DNA of 20,013 bases from CAZYTO01 sp964650405 (GTDB lineage: Bacteria; Acidobacteriota; Thermoanaerobaculia; Gp7-AA8): NCBI GenBank assembly GCA_964650405.1, contig CAZYTO010000079.1, positions 1-20,013 of the forward strand. Direction: 5' to 3'. Position 1 is the stretch's first letter. Each line of letters opens with the position of its first letter. The notes beneath the pieces are model-generated. The model ran no database searches and was not told the DNA's origin. It saw nothing but the letters and a program-made list of their open reading frames with translations. This document shows positions 1 through 7,523 of this stretch, piece after piece. The position numbers and the translations under genes were made by a program.

Positions 1-1373
1 CCAAGGACGCCGGCAAGATCGCCGGCCTGGAAGTCCTGCGCATCATCAACGAGCCCACGGCGGCGGCCCTGGCTTATGGCCTGGACAACAAGGAGAACCA
101 GATCATCGCCGTCTACGACCTCGGCGGCGGCACGTTCGACATTTCCATCCTGAAGCTCGAGCAGGGCCTCTTCGAAGTGCTCTCCACCTCCGGCGACACG
201 TACCTCGGCGGCGAGGACTTCGACAAGCGGATCATGGACTGGCTCATCGAGGGCTTCCAGCGCGACACAGGCATCGACCTGCGCGACGACCGCATGGCCC
301 TGCAGCGGCTCAAGGAGGCCGCGGAGCGCGCCAAGCACGAGCTGTCCATCGCGGAGGAGAGCCGCGTGACCCTGCCGTTCATCTCGGCCGACGCCTCGGG
401 ACCGAAGCATCTCAACAACGTCCTGACCCGGCGCGAGTTCGAGCGGATGGTCGAGGACCTCATCCAGAAGACCATCGACCCGGTCAACGACGCCCTCAAG
501 GCGGCCGGCGTGACGGCCAAGCAGATCGACGAAGTGGTCCTGGTCGGCGGCCAGACCCGCATGCCGCGGGTCATTGAGGCGGTCAAGGAAGTCTTCGGCA
601 AGGATCCGAACCGCAACATCAATCCGGATGAAGTGGTGGCCGTGGGCGCGGCCATCCAGGGCGGCATCCTCCGCGGCGACATCAAGGACATGGTGCTGCT
701 GGACGTGACGCCGCTGTCGCTGGGCATCGAGACGCACGGCGGTCTCTTCACGAAGCTCATCGAGCGCAACTCCACCATCCCCACCAAGAACTCGCTGATC
801 TTCACCACGGTGGCGGACAACCAGAACAAGGTGCAGGTGCACGTGCTGCAGGGCGAGCGCGAGTTCGCCCGGGAGAACAAGTCGCTGGGCAAGTTCGACC
901 TGGTGGGCATCCCGCCCGCGCCGCGCGGCGTGCCGCAGATCGAGGTCACGTTCTCGCTCGACTCGAACGGCATCGTCAGCGTCACGGCCCGCGACCAGGC
1001 CACGGGGCAGTCGCAGGGCGTGCAGATCAATCCCGCAGGCGGCCTGTCGCAGGACGAGATCGAGCGGCTGGTCAGCGAAGCGGCCGAGCACTCCCGCGCT
1101 GACGCCGCCCGCCGCGAGATCCGCATGCTCCAGAACAAGCTGGAGGGAATGATCTACACCAACGAGAAGGTCTACAAGGAGTTCGGCCGTCTCCTGAAAC
1201 CCGAGGAGGGGGAGAAGGTCAACGCGGTCCTCGGCCGGGCCAAGGAAGTGGCCAACGCCGAAGACCGCCAGAAGCTCAACGACGCGATCTTCGACCTGCA
1301 GGGCGCCTCGCGCATTCTGACCAGTGTCATGTTGTACAACCCGATGAAGATGGGCTCACCCGAGGGAGGGTGA
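1..1373 (+). CDS. dnaK: Chaperone DnaK (Hsp70), 5' truncated by window edge
   Basis: ATP-dependent Hsp70 chaperone that binds exposed hydrophobic segments of cytosolic proteins and works with DnaJ and GrpE. The open frame runs from the window edge (first full codon at 3), so about 150 N-terminal residues are missing; 456 residues are visible. Numbering from the first visible Lys, I see the Hsp70 signature INEPTAAALAYG (about 16-26), the phosphate-binding DLGGGTFD (39-46), GGQTRMP (182-188), and the interdomain linker DVTPLSLG (234-241), followed by the beta substrate-binding domain and helical lid. The protein ends at NPMKMGSPEGG shortly after the lid; the long acidic tail with an EEVKD-type end found in E. 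coli DnaK is absent. dnaJ follows 109 bp downstream on the same strand, which favours DnaK over HscA, because no iron-sulfur assembly genes are visible. Confidence 0.97.
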   Translation, partial: KDAGKIAGLEVLRIINEPTAAALAYGLDNKENQIIAVYDLGGGTFDISILKLEQGLFEVLSTSGDTYLGGEDFDKRIMDWLIEGFQRDTGIDLRDDRMALQRLKEAAERAKHELSIAEESRVTLPFISADASGPKHLNNVLTRREFERMVEDLIQKTIDPVNDALKAAGVTAKQIDEVVLVGGQTRMPRVIEAVKEVFGKDPNRNINPDEVVAVGAAIQGGILRGDIKDMVLLDVTPLSLGIETHGGLFTKLIERNSTIPTKNSLIFTTVADNQNKVQVHVLQGEREFARENKSLGKFDLVGIPPAPRGVPQIEVTFSLDSNGIVSVTARDQATGQSQGVQINPAGGLSQDEIERLVSEAAEHSRADAARREIRMLQNKLEGMIYTNEKVYKEFGRLLKPEEGEKVNAVLGRAKEVANAEDRQKLNDAIFDLQGASRILTSVMLYNPMKMGSPEGG

Positions 1374-1478
1374 GGAAAGTGCTGAGTGCCGAGTGCTGAG
1401 TGCCGAGAAAGGCACGGATCGCTCGGCACTCTGCACGGATGACTCGGCACTCGGCACTCAGCACTCAGCACTTTCCTC
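1372..1478. repeat. 36-bp near-perfect inverted repeat filling the dnaK-dnaJ gap
   Basis: The left arm is 1372-1407 and the right arm 1443-1478. The arms match at 34 of 36 positions, and one of the two differences still gives a G-U pair in RNA. Each arm is built from the words GTGCTGA and GTGCCGA in tandem. The loop (1408-1442) carries further copies of the CTCGGCACTC word. The left arm begins inside the dnaK stop codon and the right arm ends 4 nt before the dnaJ ATG, so a transcript would carry a very stable stem between the two genes. No run of U follows it, so it is not a classical terminator. Confidence 0.9.
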
Positions 1479-1482
1479 TTCT

Positions 1483-2601
1483 ATGGCGACTACTGAAAAG
1501 CGTGATTACTACGAAGTCCTCGGCGTGCCGCGCGGCGCGGCGATGGACGACATCAAGAAGGCCTACCGCAAGCTGGCGGTGAAGTACCACCCGGACATGA
1601 ACCCCGGCGATTCGGATGCCGAGGAGAAGTTCAAGGAGGCGGCGGAAGCGTACGGCGTGTTGTCAGACGAGGAGAAGCGGGCCCGCTACGACCGCTACGG
1701 CCATGCCGGCACGGCCGGGATGAGCGGCTTCGACCCGAACCAGTTCGCCGACTTCGGCGACATCCTGGGCGACCTCTTCGGCTTCGGCGACTTCTTCGGC
1801 GGCGGCAACCGCAGGCGGGGCAACCGCGCCGCCCGCGGCAACGATCTGCGCTACGACCTGACGCTGGACTTCGAAGAGGCCGTATTCGGCAAGGACATCA
1901 CGCTGACCATCCCGCGCGTCGTGGGCTGCACCGTGTGCTCCGGCAACGGCGCGAAGCCGGGCACACATCCGGTGACCTGCTCCGGCTGCGTCGGACGCGG
2001 CCAGATCCGCTACTCGCAGGGCTTCTTCGCCGTGGCCCGGACCTGCCCGCAGTGCGGCGGCGCCGGGCGGGTGATCAAGGAGCCGTGCACGAACTGCAAC
2101 GGCGCCGGCCGGGTGCGCGAGGAGAAACAGATCTCGGTGAAGATTCCTCCCGGCGTCGACGACGGCTCCCGCCTGCGCGTGGGCGGCGAAGGGGAAGGGG
2201 GCGTCAACGGCGGACCGGCCGGCGACCTGTACGTGTTCCTCTCCGTCCGCGAGCACGAGACGTTCCAGCGCCGCGACTACGACATTCACAGCGACCAGTC
2301 GATCTCCATGACGCAGGCCGCCCTCGGCGCGGAGCTGCCGACGGCCACCCTCGACGGCCCGGAGACGCTGAAGGTCCCCAGCGGCACGCAGCCCGGCCAG
2401 GTCTTCCGCCTCCGCGGCAAGGGTGTGCAGTTCCTGCAAGGCAGCGGACGCGGCGACCACTACGTGCACGTGAGCGTGCGGATCCCGACGGCCCTGAGCG
2501 AAGAACAGCGCGCTCTCCTGGCCCGCCTGGCCGAGATCGACGGCGAGAACCCGCCCGAGCACAAAGGCGCGCTCGGGAAGCTGAAGGATTTCTTCACGTA
2601 G
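1483..2601 (+). CDS. dnaJ: Chaperone DnaJ (Hsp40, type I)
   Basis: Co-chaperone that delivers substrates to DnaK and stimulates its ATPase. The 372-residue length is close to E. coli DnaJ. The J domain covers about 6-72 with HPD at 36-38. A Gly/Phe-rich segment follows at about 83-108. A four-repeat zinc domain has CxxC pairs at C149/C152, C166/C169, C188/C191 and C202/C205 (CTVCSGNG, CSGCVGRG, CPQCGGAG, CTNCNGAG). The two C-terminal beta domains run to residue 372. The frame is open further upstream, to an ATG at 1393 inside the inverted repeat, but that extension is only translated repeat sequence. The start MATTEKRDYY at 1483 matches the family. No Shine-Dalgarno is visible before 1483 (CTTTCCTCTTCT), which is unusual and probably tied to the preceding hairpin. 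It is likely cotranscribed with dnaK. Confidence 0.97.
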   Translation: MATTEKRDYYEVLGVPRGAAMDDIKKAYRKLAVKYHPDMNPGDSDAEEKFKEAAEAYGVLSDEEKRARYDRYGHAGTAGMSGFDPNQFADFGDILGDLFGFGDFFGGGNRRRGNRAARGNDLRYDLTLDFEEAVFGKDITLTIPRVVGCTVCSGNGAKPGTHPVTCSGCVGRGQIRYSQGFFAVARTCPQCGGAGRVIKEPCTNCNGAGRVREEKQISVKIPPGVDDGSRLRVGGEGEGGVNGGPAGDLYVFLSVREHETFQRRDYDIHSDQSISMTQAALGAELPTATLDGPETLKVPSGTQPGQVFRLRGKGVQFLQGSGRGDHYVHVSVRIPTALSEEQRALLARLAEIDGENPPEHKGALGKLKDFFT

Positions 2602-2910
2602 GTCGCTGGTCGCTGATCGCCATTCGATCCTTCGGCCGGACACCCTCTCCCACCGGGAGAGGGTCGCTGCGGAGCGCCCATCGCCAGGCGCTGAGTCATT
2701 GGTCAACAGTCAGCGTCGCGGCGAGGTGAGGGGTCAAGGCCTTCCTGGAACTAACCCTCACCCCGGCACTTCCGCGCTCGTCGCAGCGAGTTGATTCACA
2801 GTCCTCCGGATTGCGCGCTCCAGTGCCGACCCTCTCCCGTGGAGAGAGGGTGGCCCCTGCGTACCGCGCTCACCCTATCGTCCGGGTAGAGCGTCGTATG
2901 CGGCCCGCCG
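2602..2910. repeat. Non-coding stretch with GGGAGAGGGT-type palindromes
   Basis: I see no gene here. A perfect 10-bp stem (ACCCTCTCCC at 2642-2651, GGGAGAGGGT at 2655-2664) has a 3-nt loop. An 8-bp stem pairs GGTGAGGG (2725-2732) with CCCTCACC (2755-2762). A second copy of the first palindrome lies at 2829-2851 (8-bp ACCCTCTC/GAGAGGGT plus an inner CC/GG with one bulge). The words GTCGCTGGTCGCTGATCGC at 2602-2620 form another small tandem repeat just after dnaJ. The stems may terminate dnaKJ transcription, but none is followed by a U tract. Confidence 0.75.
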
Positions 2911-2916
2911 TACTAT
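2911..2916 (+). promoter_or_regulatory. Putative -10 element (TACTAT) of ppa, near-leaderless
   Basis: TACTAT ends 9 nt before the ppa ATG (2926), and no Shine-Dalgarno is present in CCTTCCGCC. Transcription would begin at or within a few nt of the start codon. No good -35 hexamer is seen. It is supported mainly by recurrence of the same arrangement at other genes in the window. Confidence 0.4.
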
Positions 2917-2925
2917 CCTTCCGCC

Positions 2926-3540
2926 ATGCCGAACTTCTCCAAGTGGCGCCCGCATCCGTGGCATGGTCTCGAGATCGGAGCCGGTGCGCCGCGGGTGGTG
3001 AATGCTTTCATCGAGATCACGCCGTTCGACCTGGTGAAGTATGAAGTCGACAAGGCCAGCGGCTACCTCCGGGTGGACCGTCCGCAGCGCACGTCGTCCC
3101 AGCCGCCGGCGCTCTACGGCTTCATCCCGCGGACGTACTGCGCCGAGGAGGTGGCGAAGCTGGCGGGGGCGGAGAGGGGCGACGGCGATCCGCTGGACAT
3201 CTGCGTCCTGAGCGAGCGGCCCATCGCCAAGTCGGAGATCCTCATTGCCGTGCGGGTCATCGGCGGGCTGCAGATGATCGACCGCGGGGAGGCGGACGAC
3301 AAGATCATCGCCGTGTTGCAGGGTGACTACGTCTGGGGCAGCGCCAACGACCTGGCCGACGTCCCCCCGGTGCTAGTGGAGCGTCTCCACCACTACTTCA
3401 CGACCTACAAGCTCGTGCCGGGCGAGACGTCGCAGGCGCGCATCGCCAAACGGTACGGCGCCGAGGAGGCCTGCCGGGTGATCGAGGCCTCGACGCGGGA
3501 CTACGCGACACACTTCGGCGAGATCTCAGAGATCTCCTGA
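2926..3540 (+). CDS. ppa: Inorganic pyrophosphatase (family I)
   Basis: Soluble Mg-dependent enzyme that hydrolyses pyrophosphate to two phosphates, pulling nucleic-acid, protein and lipid synthesis forward. The protein has 204 residues, slightly longer than the roughly 175 of E. coli Ppa. The signature DGDPLD lies at 86-91, preceded by the substrate-side tyrosine in LYGFIPRTY (63-71). The conserved acidic GEADDK is at 121-126 and the late YK at 161-162. The longer N-terminus, FSKWRPHPWHGLEIG, replaces the shorter lead of the E. coli enzyme. The start at 2926 gives a complete family fold; no ribosome-binding site is visible, and a -10-like TACTAT sits just upstream. prmA begins 25 bp downstream with its own -10-like element. 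Confidence 0.93.
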   Translation: MPNFSKWRPHPWHGLEIGAGAPRVVNAFIEITPFDLVKYEVDKASGYLRVDRPQRTSSQPPALYGFIPRTYCAEEVAKLAGAERGDGDPLDICVLSERPIAKSEILIAVRVIGGLQMIDRGEADDKIIAVLQGDYVWGSANDLADVPPVLVERLHHYFTTYKLVPGETSQARIAKRYGAEEACRVIEASTRDYATHFGEISEIS

Positions 3541-3553
3541 ATGTGGCCGCTGC

Positions 3554-3559
3554 TACGAT
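3554..3559 (+). promoter_or_regulatory. Putative -10 element (TACGAT) of prmA, leaderless spacing
   Basis: TACGAT ends 6 nt before the GTG start of prmA (3566), which places the expected transcription start at the initiation codon itself. No Shine-Dalgarno is present. An ATG overlaps the end of this element (3558), but its frame hits TGA three codons on (ATG CGC AGG TGA), so it is not the start. Confidence 0.4.
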
Positions 3560-3565
3560 GCGCAG

Positions 3566-4423
3566 GTGATCGACTACGTCCTCGAGGTCAGCTTCGACGC
3601 CCGCGCGACCGCGCTCGAAGAGGACGTCCAGGCGAAGCTCTTCCTCACGGCGTCCATCGGGAGCATGTCGCGTGAAGTGAACGGCACGACGACACTGGCC
3701 GCGTACTTCGACACGGCGCAGGACCGCGCCGCGGCGCGGGAGCTGCTGAAGGGCCTCGAGGGCATCGAGCTGCACGATGACGACCGCGAGCGCGTCGACT
3801 GGCTGGAGCAGTACCAGCAGTCGCTCGAGCCGATCTTCATCGGGAACGATTTCGTCGTCGCTCCCGACGCCTCGCTGATCCCGGCCGGGACGACGTTGCA
3901 CACGCTCGTCATTCCGCAGGAGCAGGCCTTCGGCACCGGCTCGCACGAGACGACGTCGCTCTGCATCGAGCTGCTGTCGGCCTGCTGTCCGCGTCAGACC
4001 TTCACCGGTCTCGACGTCGGCTCGGGCAGCGGCATCCTGGCCCTGGCCATGCTCCGCCTCGGGGCCCGGAAGGTGATGGCCTTCGACAACGATCCCGACG
4101 CCTACGGCGCCCTGCGCGACAACCGGATGCGCAACGAAGTGCCGCCCGCGCAGATGCCGCTCTTCATCGGCAGCGTCGAGTCATTGCGCGGCGGCACCTT
4201 CGACGTCGTGACGATGAACATCATCCCGGAGGTCATTCTGCCGCTGCTGCCGGACGTCGTGCCGCATGTCAGGGAAGCCCTCATCCTCAGCGGCATCCTG
4301 ACCGTCAAGCGCGACGACGTCATCCGCGCCTGCGGCGTGCACGGTCTGCACCTCGCGGACGAACGGGAGCGGGGGGAGTGGTGGGCGGGGCAATTCGTTC
4401 CGAGCCGGTTCACTCAGGTTTGA
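3566..4423 (+). CDS. prmA: Ribosomal protein L11 methyltransferase PrmA-like
   Basis: SAM-dependent class I methyltransferase expected to trimethylate ribosomal protein L11. It has 285 residues, close to the usual 290 or so. An N-terminal substrate-recognition domain (about 1-90) precedes the PrmA hallmark QAFGTGSH (120-127). Motif I is LDVGSGSGILA (149-159) and the acidic motif is DNDPDA (174-179). The usual D(V/L)VxANI(L) segment is here MNIIPEV (217-223), a slight divergence from the common NILA. The final segment, with WWAGQFVPSRF, fits the family C-terminus. The GTG start is chosen because no other in-frame start is available and the N-terminus aligns sensibly. It lies 25 bp after ppa and may be separately initiated. 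L11 is an inferred substrate; the divergence in the NxxxxxL motif leaves room for another protein target. Confidence 0.88.
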   Translation: MIDYVLEVSFDARATALEEDVQAKLFLTASIGSMSREVNGTTTLAAYFDTAQDRAAARELLKGLEGIELHDDDRERVDWLEQYQQSLEPIFIGNDFVVAPDASLIPAGTTLHTLVIPQEQAFGTGSHETTSLCIELLSACCPRQTFTGLDVGSGSGILALAMLRLGARKVMAFDNDPDAYGALRDNRMRNEVPPAQMPLFIGSVESLRGGTFDVVTMNIIPEVILPLLPDVVPHVREALILSGILTVKRDDVIRACGVHGLHLADERERGEWWAGQFVPSRFTQV

Positions 4424-4750
4424 TCCAGGGAATTCGCGCTGTTTTCCATGCGCAGTCTACTATGCGTGGAACATGCGGGCGGGTGCACGAAAACAATGCG
4501 TGCTCTGTCCGTACCGGCAGTATTGGTGAGATCTCCCATTCCGCGTAAATGCAGACGTGAAAGCATTTGCCCGACCGCGGTGCGAATTGGGTTTTTTTCC
4601 TGTTGCATTGACGCAGACAGGCCGTTGCTTTATGGGCTGCACGCCGCCATTACGCTATAATGGCCAGGTCGTAAGGCAATTTGGCCCCAAACTTAACTGA
4701 ATACGCAGTACTGACGGCGCAAGTCGTGTCTCTGCGCCATGGAGGTTAGC
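4424..4750 (+). promoter_or_regulatory. AT-rich structured leader before the exported repeat protein
   Basis: No convincing gene lies here, and base composition is clearly less GC-rich than the neighbours. Nested stems pair CCGCG (4542-4546) with CGCGG (4576-4580) around AAATGC/GCATTT, followed about 12 nt later by a T7 run (4592-4598) in GTTTTTTTCC. A second small stem is GCACG/CGTGC around 4491-4510. A TTGACG at 4608-4613 could be a -35. A perfect TATAAT occurs at 4656-4661, about 90 nt upstream of the GTG start. Together this looks like a regulated promoter and 5' leader, possibly with a terminator-like element upstream. I could not match it to a known riboswitch. Confidence 0.45.
4656..4661 (+). 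promoter_or_regulatory. Candidate -10 box TATAAT
   Basis: An exact TATAAT in an otherwise GC-rich genome, about 90 nt before the GTG start at 4751. At 16-18 nt spacing the upstream hexamer is poor (TGGGCT or similar), so an activator or an alternative -35 would be needed. Confidence 0.4.
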
Positions 4751-7390
4751 GTGAATCTTCTCCGCTCTGTGCGAAGTGTATCCATCGCCATTGTGTCCAT
4801 GCTCGCCATCGCCATTGGAGCCGCGGCCGCTCCATTGGCGACGATCACCATTACGCCGCCCGCCGTCACCGGGAGCTTCAACGCCACCGGCACGGTGACC
4901 CTGGCGGGCCCGGCCGGCACGGGAGGCGAAAAAATCACTCTGTCCTCCTCCGCGAAGGCCGTTGCCTCGGTGACGGCGAGGGTGACCGTCCCGCAGGGCC
5001 AGACCTCGGTCACGTTCACGGTGACGACGAGTCCGGTCAACAATTCGAGACTCGTCACCATCACCGGTACCGCCCCCGATGCCACGACGGCCACGGCCAC
5101 GATCACCGTCGATCCGCCGTCCATCTCCGGTCTCGGCATCAGCCCGAATGACGTCGTCGCGGTGGTCGGAACGGCCACGGGGACGGTCGTCCTCAATGCC
5201 CCCGCCCCGTCGAACGGCACGAAGGTGACGCTGACGCGCAGCGACACGAAGGTGGTGATCCCGAATTCCGTGACCGTGCCGGCCGGCTCGATCTACGGGA
5301 CGTTCAACATCACCACGCGGCAGGTCCCGTCCACAACGGTGGTGACCATCACCGGAACCGCCGGGAGCGGTACGGCCTCGAACACGCTGACGATCGAGCA
5401 CTGCTCCACCGGGCCGGGCACGCCGCCCACCGGGTTCAACGCCAGCGACGTCATCTGGATCGACGACACGCTTCCTGCCGGCATGACGCTCGGCGGCGCG
5501 ACCTGGAACAAGAAACACTTCGCCAGCGGCACGCAGTCGCTGACGATGCCGGCGTCGAACGTTCCTTCCGGTTACCAGCTCACCGGCGCCACGACGCCGT
5601 TCCGCGTCAACGACTCGGAAGTCCTCTTCGCTTACGTGCTTCCCAGCGAGTGCGCGCCGACGTCGGAGATCATGCTGGGCTGGCACACCACCACCGGCGT
5701 ATGGAAGTACGCGTACGTGGGGCAGCCGATCATCGGCGGCGAAGCCACCGCGGTCAACGCCGGCCCGATGCCGCCGGCCGCCGCCTGGTCCAGTATCCGC
5801 GTTTCCGCCAACGATCTCGGCGTGAACGGCCTGATGCTGGACGGCTTCTCCGTGGAGATCTCGGACGGCAAGATCTTCACCGACCACATCGGCAAGACAT
5901 GCGCGCAGCCGTTTGCCACGCCGCCCGTCCTGCCGGCCGGCGACACCTACTGGATTGACGATACGTTGCCGTCGCCCGACTCCGGCGGACCCTTCACGAC
6001 GACGCAGCATGCCTCCGGCACGCAGTCACTTTATAGCGGCTACTCGTCGTCTTACGTCGACACTCCGTTCCCGATCTACGTCGGCGAGACGCTCGTGGCG
6101 TACGTCCTCACCGATTCCTGCAGCCCGCCGCAGGAGCTGCGCATCACCTGGCAGACGACCTACGGCGAGACGGGCGGCGTCTACTGGGGAACCGCGCAGC
6201 CGGCAGACGCCGGTCTGCTGGCGATGGGTCCCGTGCCCACGCCGGGACACTGGACGCGCCTCGAAGTGCCGGCCCGCTGGGTCAGCCTGGAAGAGCGCGG
6301 ACTGGCGACGATCAGCCTGACGCACACGGGCGGGGCGATGTGGTGGGATGCGATCGGCAAAGGGGGTGCCGGCTGCGTTCTGACCACGGCACCTGCGCCG
6401 GTGATTCCTGCGGGCGATAGCGTGCTCCTCGAAGACACGCCTGCCGGCGCGCCGTGGGGCAGCGACACCGACGCGTCGACCTGGTCGTTCACGCAACATG
6501 CCTCGGGCGATCAGTCGTTCACGATTGTCTATCCCGAGTCGGACGGCTACCACAACCTGCACGTGACCGGCCTGCCGGGCATGCCGATCTCCGCAGGCGA
6601 GAACCTCGTCGTGTACGCACTGCTCGACCCGTGCAACCCGCCGCTGGCCATCGGCGTCACCTGGAACGGCACGCACAGCGCGTATTGGGGCCTCGGCTAC
6701 GGCTGGGAGAGCGGCGCCTACTTCATGGGTCCCATTCCTGCCGGTACGCCCGGCACGTGGCAGCGCCTGGAGGTGCCATCGACGTTCGTGGGGATGCAGG
6801 ACCAGACGCTCACCGCGATCCAGTACAACTGGCAGAACGGCGAAGCGTGGTGGGACCACGCCGGCAAGGTCACGGCCACGCCCTCCTGCACCACAGCCAC
6901 GGTTCCCGAACCGTCGATTCCGGCGGGCGACGTGCTGATCCTCGATGACACGCCCGCCGGCGCGCCGTGGGGCAGCGACAGCGATGCGTCGACCTGGACC
7001 TTCCAGCAGGAAGCGTCCGGCAGCCAGTCCTTCACCATCCAGTCTCCGGCAGCGAACGGCTACCACAACCTCCACGTGACCGGTCTGCCGGCCATGCCGA
7101 TCGCCGCCGGCGACAATCTCTTCGCCTACGTCCTGCTCGACGCCTGCAACCCGACCGACGAAGTGGCCGTGACCTGGAACGGCACCCAGGGCGCGTACTG
7201 GGGCACGCCGCACGGCTGGGAAACCGGCTACGCCTACATGGGCCCCATCCCCGGCACCGCCGGCACCTGGACCCGCCTCGAAGTCCCGGCCACAGCCGTG
7301 AACATGGCCGGCCAGTCCCTGACCGCCCTGCAGTTCACCTGGCATGGCGGCGAAGCCTGGTGGGACCACGCGGGGAAGAGCACGCCGTAA
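4751..7390 (+). CDS. Large exported protein: signal peptide, two Ig-like domains, four tandem beta-rich modules
   Basis: Predicted surface or secreted protein of 879 residues. The GTG at 4751 is chosen over the ATG at 4739 because GGAGG (4741-4745) lies 5 nt upstream and the result is a compact signal peptide ending near IAIGAAAAPLA. Next come two roughly 90-residue Ser/Thr/Val-rich repeats resembling bacterial Ig-like (Big/Calx-beta type) domains (nt about 4830-5400). Four modules of about 150-170 residues start at nt 5447, 5942, 6416 and 6929. Each opens with a G/S-D-x-x-x-DDT motif, has a central AYVLxDxCNP and WNGT/YWG segment, and closes with WWDxxGK (FTDHIGK in module 1). Each module has one Cys near its middle plus others at the module junctions. 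From memory, this module resembles one appended to YD-repeat or PKD proteins of several phyla; its function is unknown, and glycan binding or adhesion is a guess. A terminator follows directly. Confidence 0.85.
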   Translation: MNLLRSVRSVSIAIVSMLAIAIGAAAAPLATITITPPAVTGSFNATGTVTLAGPAGTGGEKITLSSSAKAVASVTARVTVPQGQTSVTFTVTTSPVNNSRLVTITGTAPDATTATATITVDPPSISGLGISPNDVVAVVGTATGTVVLNAPAPSNGTKVTLTRSDTKVVIPNSVTVPAGSIYGTFNITTRQVPSTTVVTITGTAGSGTASNTLTIEHCSTGPGTPPTGFNASDVIWIDDTLPAGMTLGGATWNKKHFASGTQSLTMPASNVPSGYQLTGATTPFRVNDSEVLFAYVLPSECAPTSEIMLGWHTTTGVWKYAYVGQPIIGGEATAVNAGPMPPAAAWSSIRVSANDLGVNGLMLDGFSVEISDGKIFTDHIGKTCAQPFATPPVLPAGDTYWIDDTLPSPDSGGPFTTTQHASGTQSLYSGYSSSYVDTPFPIYVGETLVAYVLTDSCSPPQELRITWQTTYGETGGVYWGTAQPADAGLLAMGPVPTPGHWTRLEVPARWVSLEERGLATISLTHTGGAMWWDAIGKGGAGCVLTTAPAPVIPAGDSVLLEDTPAGAPWGSDTDASTWSFTQHASGDQSFTIVYPESDGYHNLHVTGLPGMPISAGENLVVYALLDPCNPPLAIGVTWNGTHSAYWGLGYGWESGAYFMGPIPAGTPGTWQRLEVPSTFVGMQDQTLTAIQYNWQNGEAWWDHAGKVTATPSCTTATVPEPSIPAGDVLILDDTPAGAPWGSDSDASTWTFQQEASGSQSFTIQSPAANGYHNLHVTGLPAMPIAAGDNLFAYVLLDACNPTDEVAVTWNGTQGAYWGTPHGWETGYAYMGPIPGTAGTWTRLEVPATAVNMAGQSLTALQFTWHGGEAWWDHAGKSTP
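5447..7387 (+). repeat. Four in-frame protein modules, the last two recently duplicated
   Basis: Modules span nt 5447-5941, 5942-6415, 6416-6928 and 6929-7387. Modules 3 and 4 are clearly alike at the DNA level: for example, GCCGGCGCGCCGTGGGGCAG occurs in both near their starts, and YHNLHVTGLP and EAWWDHAGK are shared exactly. Modules 1 and 2 are more diverged and lack the PWGSDxDASTW insert. This indicates stepwise internal duplication with a recent last step. Confidence 0.85.
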
Positions 7391-7410
7391 GCCACTTGCT
7401 GTTGTCAACG

Positions 7411-7446
7411 AAGCGGAGCGCCCGGGAGACTGGGCGCTCCGTTTGT
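7411..7446 (+). terminator. Intrinsic terminator after the exported protein
   Basis: A 10-bp stem CGGAGCGCCC (7414-7423) / GGGCGCTCCG (7432-7441) with an 8-nt loop, followed by TTTGTC. It lies 24 bp after the stop at 7390 and isolates the large gene from what follows. Confidence 0.75.
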
Positions 7447-7523
7447 CATTCAGCGTGGCGTGTCACCATGAGCGAGGCTCCGCGCGGGCGCGCAGCACGT
7501 GAGAAGAAACGACGAGGGACGGG

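Noticed and set aside
113..1138. A 341-codon minus-strand frame opposite dnaK
   Set aside because: Ser/Arg-rich shadow of a clear dnaK frame.
1372..1478. CRISPR array
   Set aside because: The repeats are contiguous degenerate words in inverted arrangement, without regular unique spacers; the same holds for the other word repeats, and no cas genes are present.
4448..4660. Small plus-strand frame (70 codons) in the AT-rich leader
   Set aside because: No ribosome-binding site, no recognisable motif, and it overlaps stems and the TATAAT box.
4424..4750. Cyclic-di-GMP or other known riboswitch
   Set aside because: I looked for the GEMM-type conserved GGCAAACC and GGGACGCAAAG segments and did not find them; no other class matched by eye.
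4655..7408. Two long open frames on the minus strand (451 and 460 codons) opposite the exported protein
   Set aside because: They encode Arg/Gly/His-rich low-information sequence without domains, as expected opposite a GC-rich gene with a strong signal peptide and repeated domains on the plus strand.
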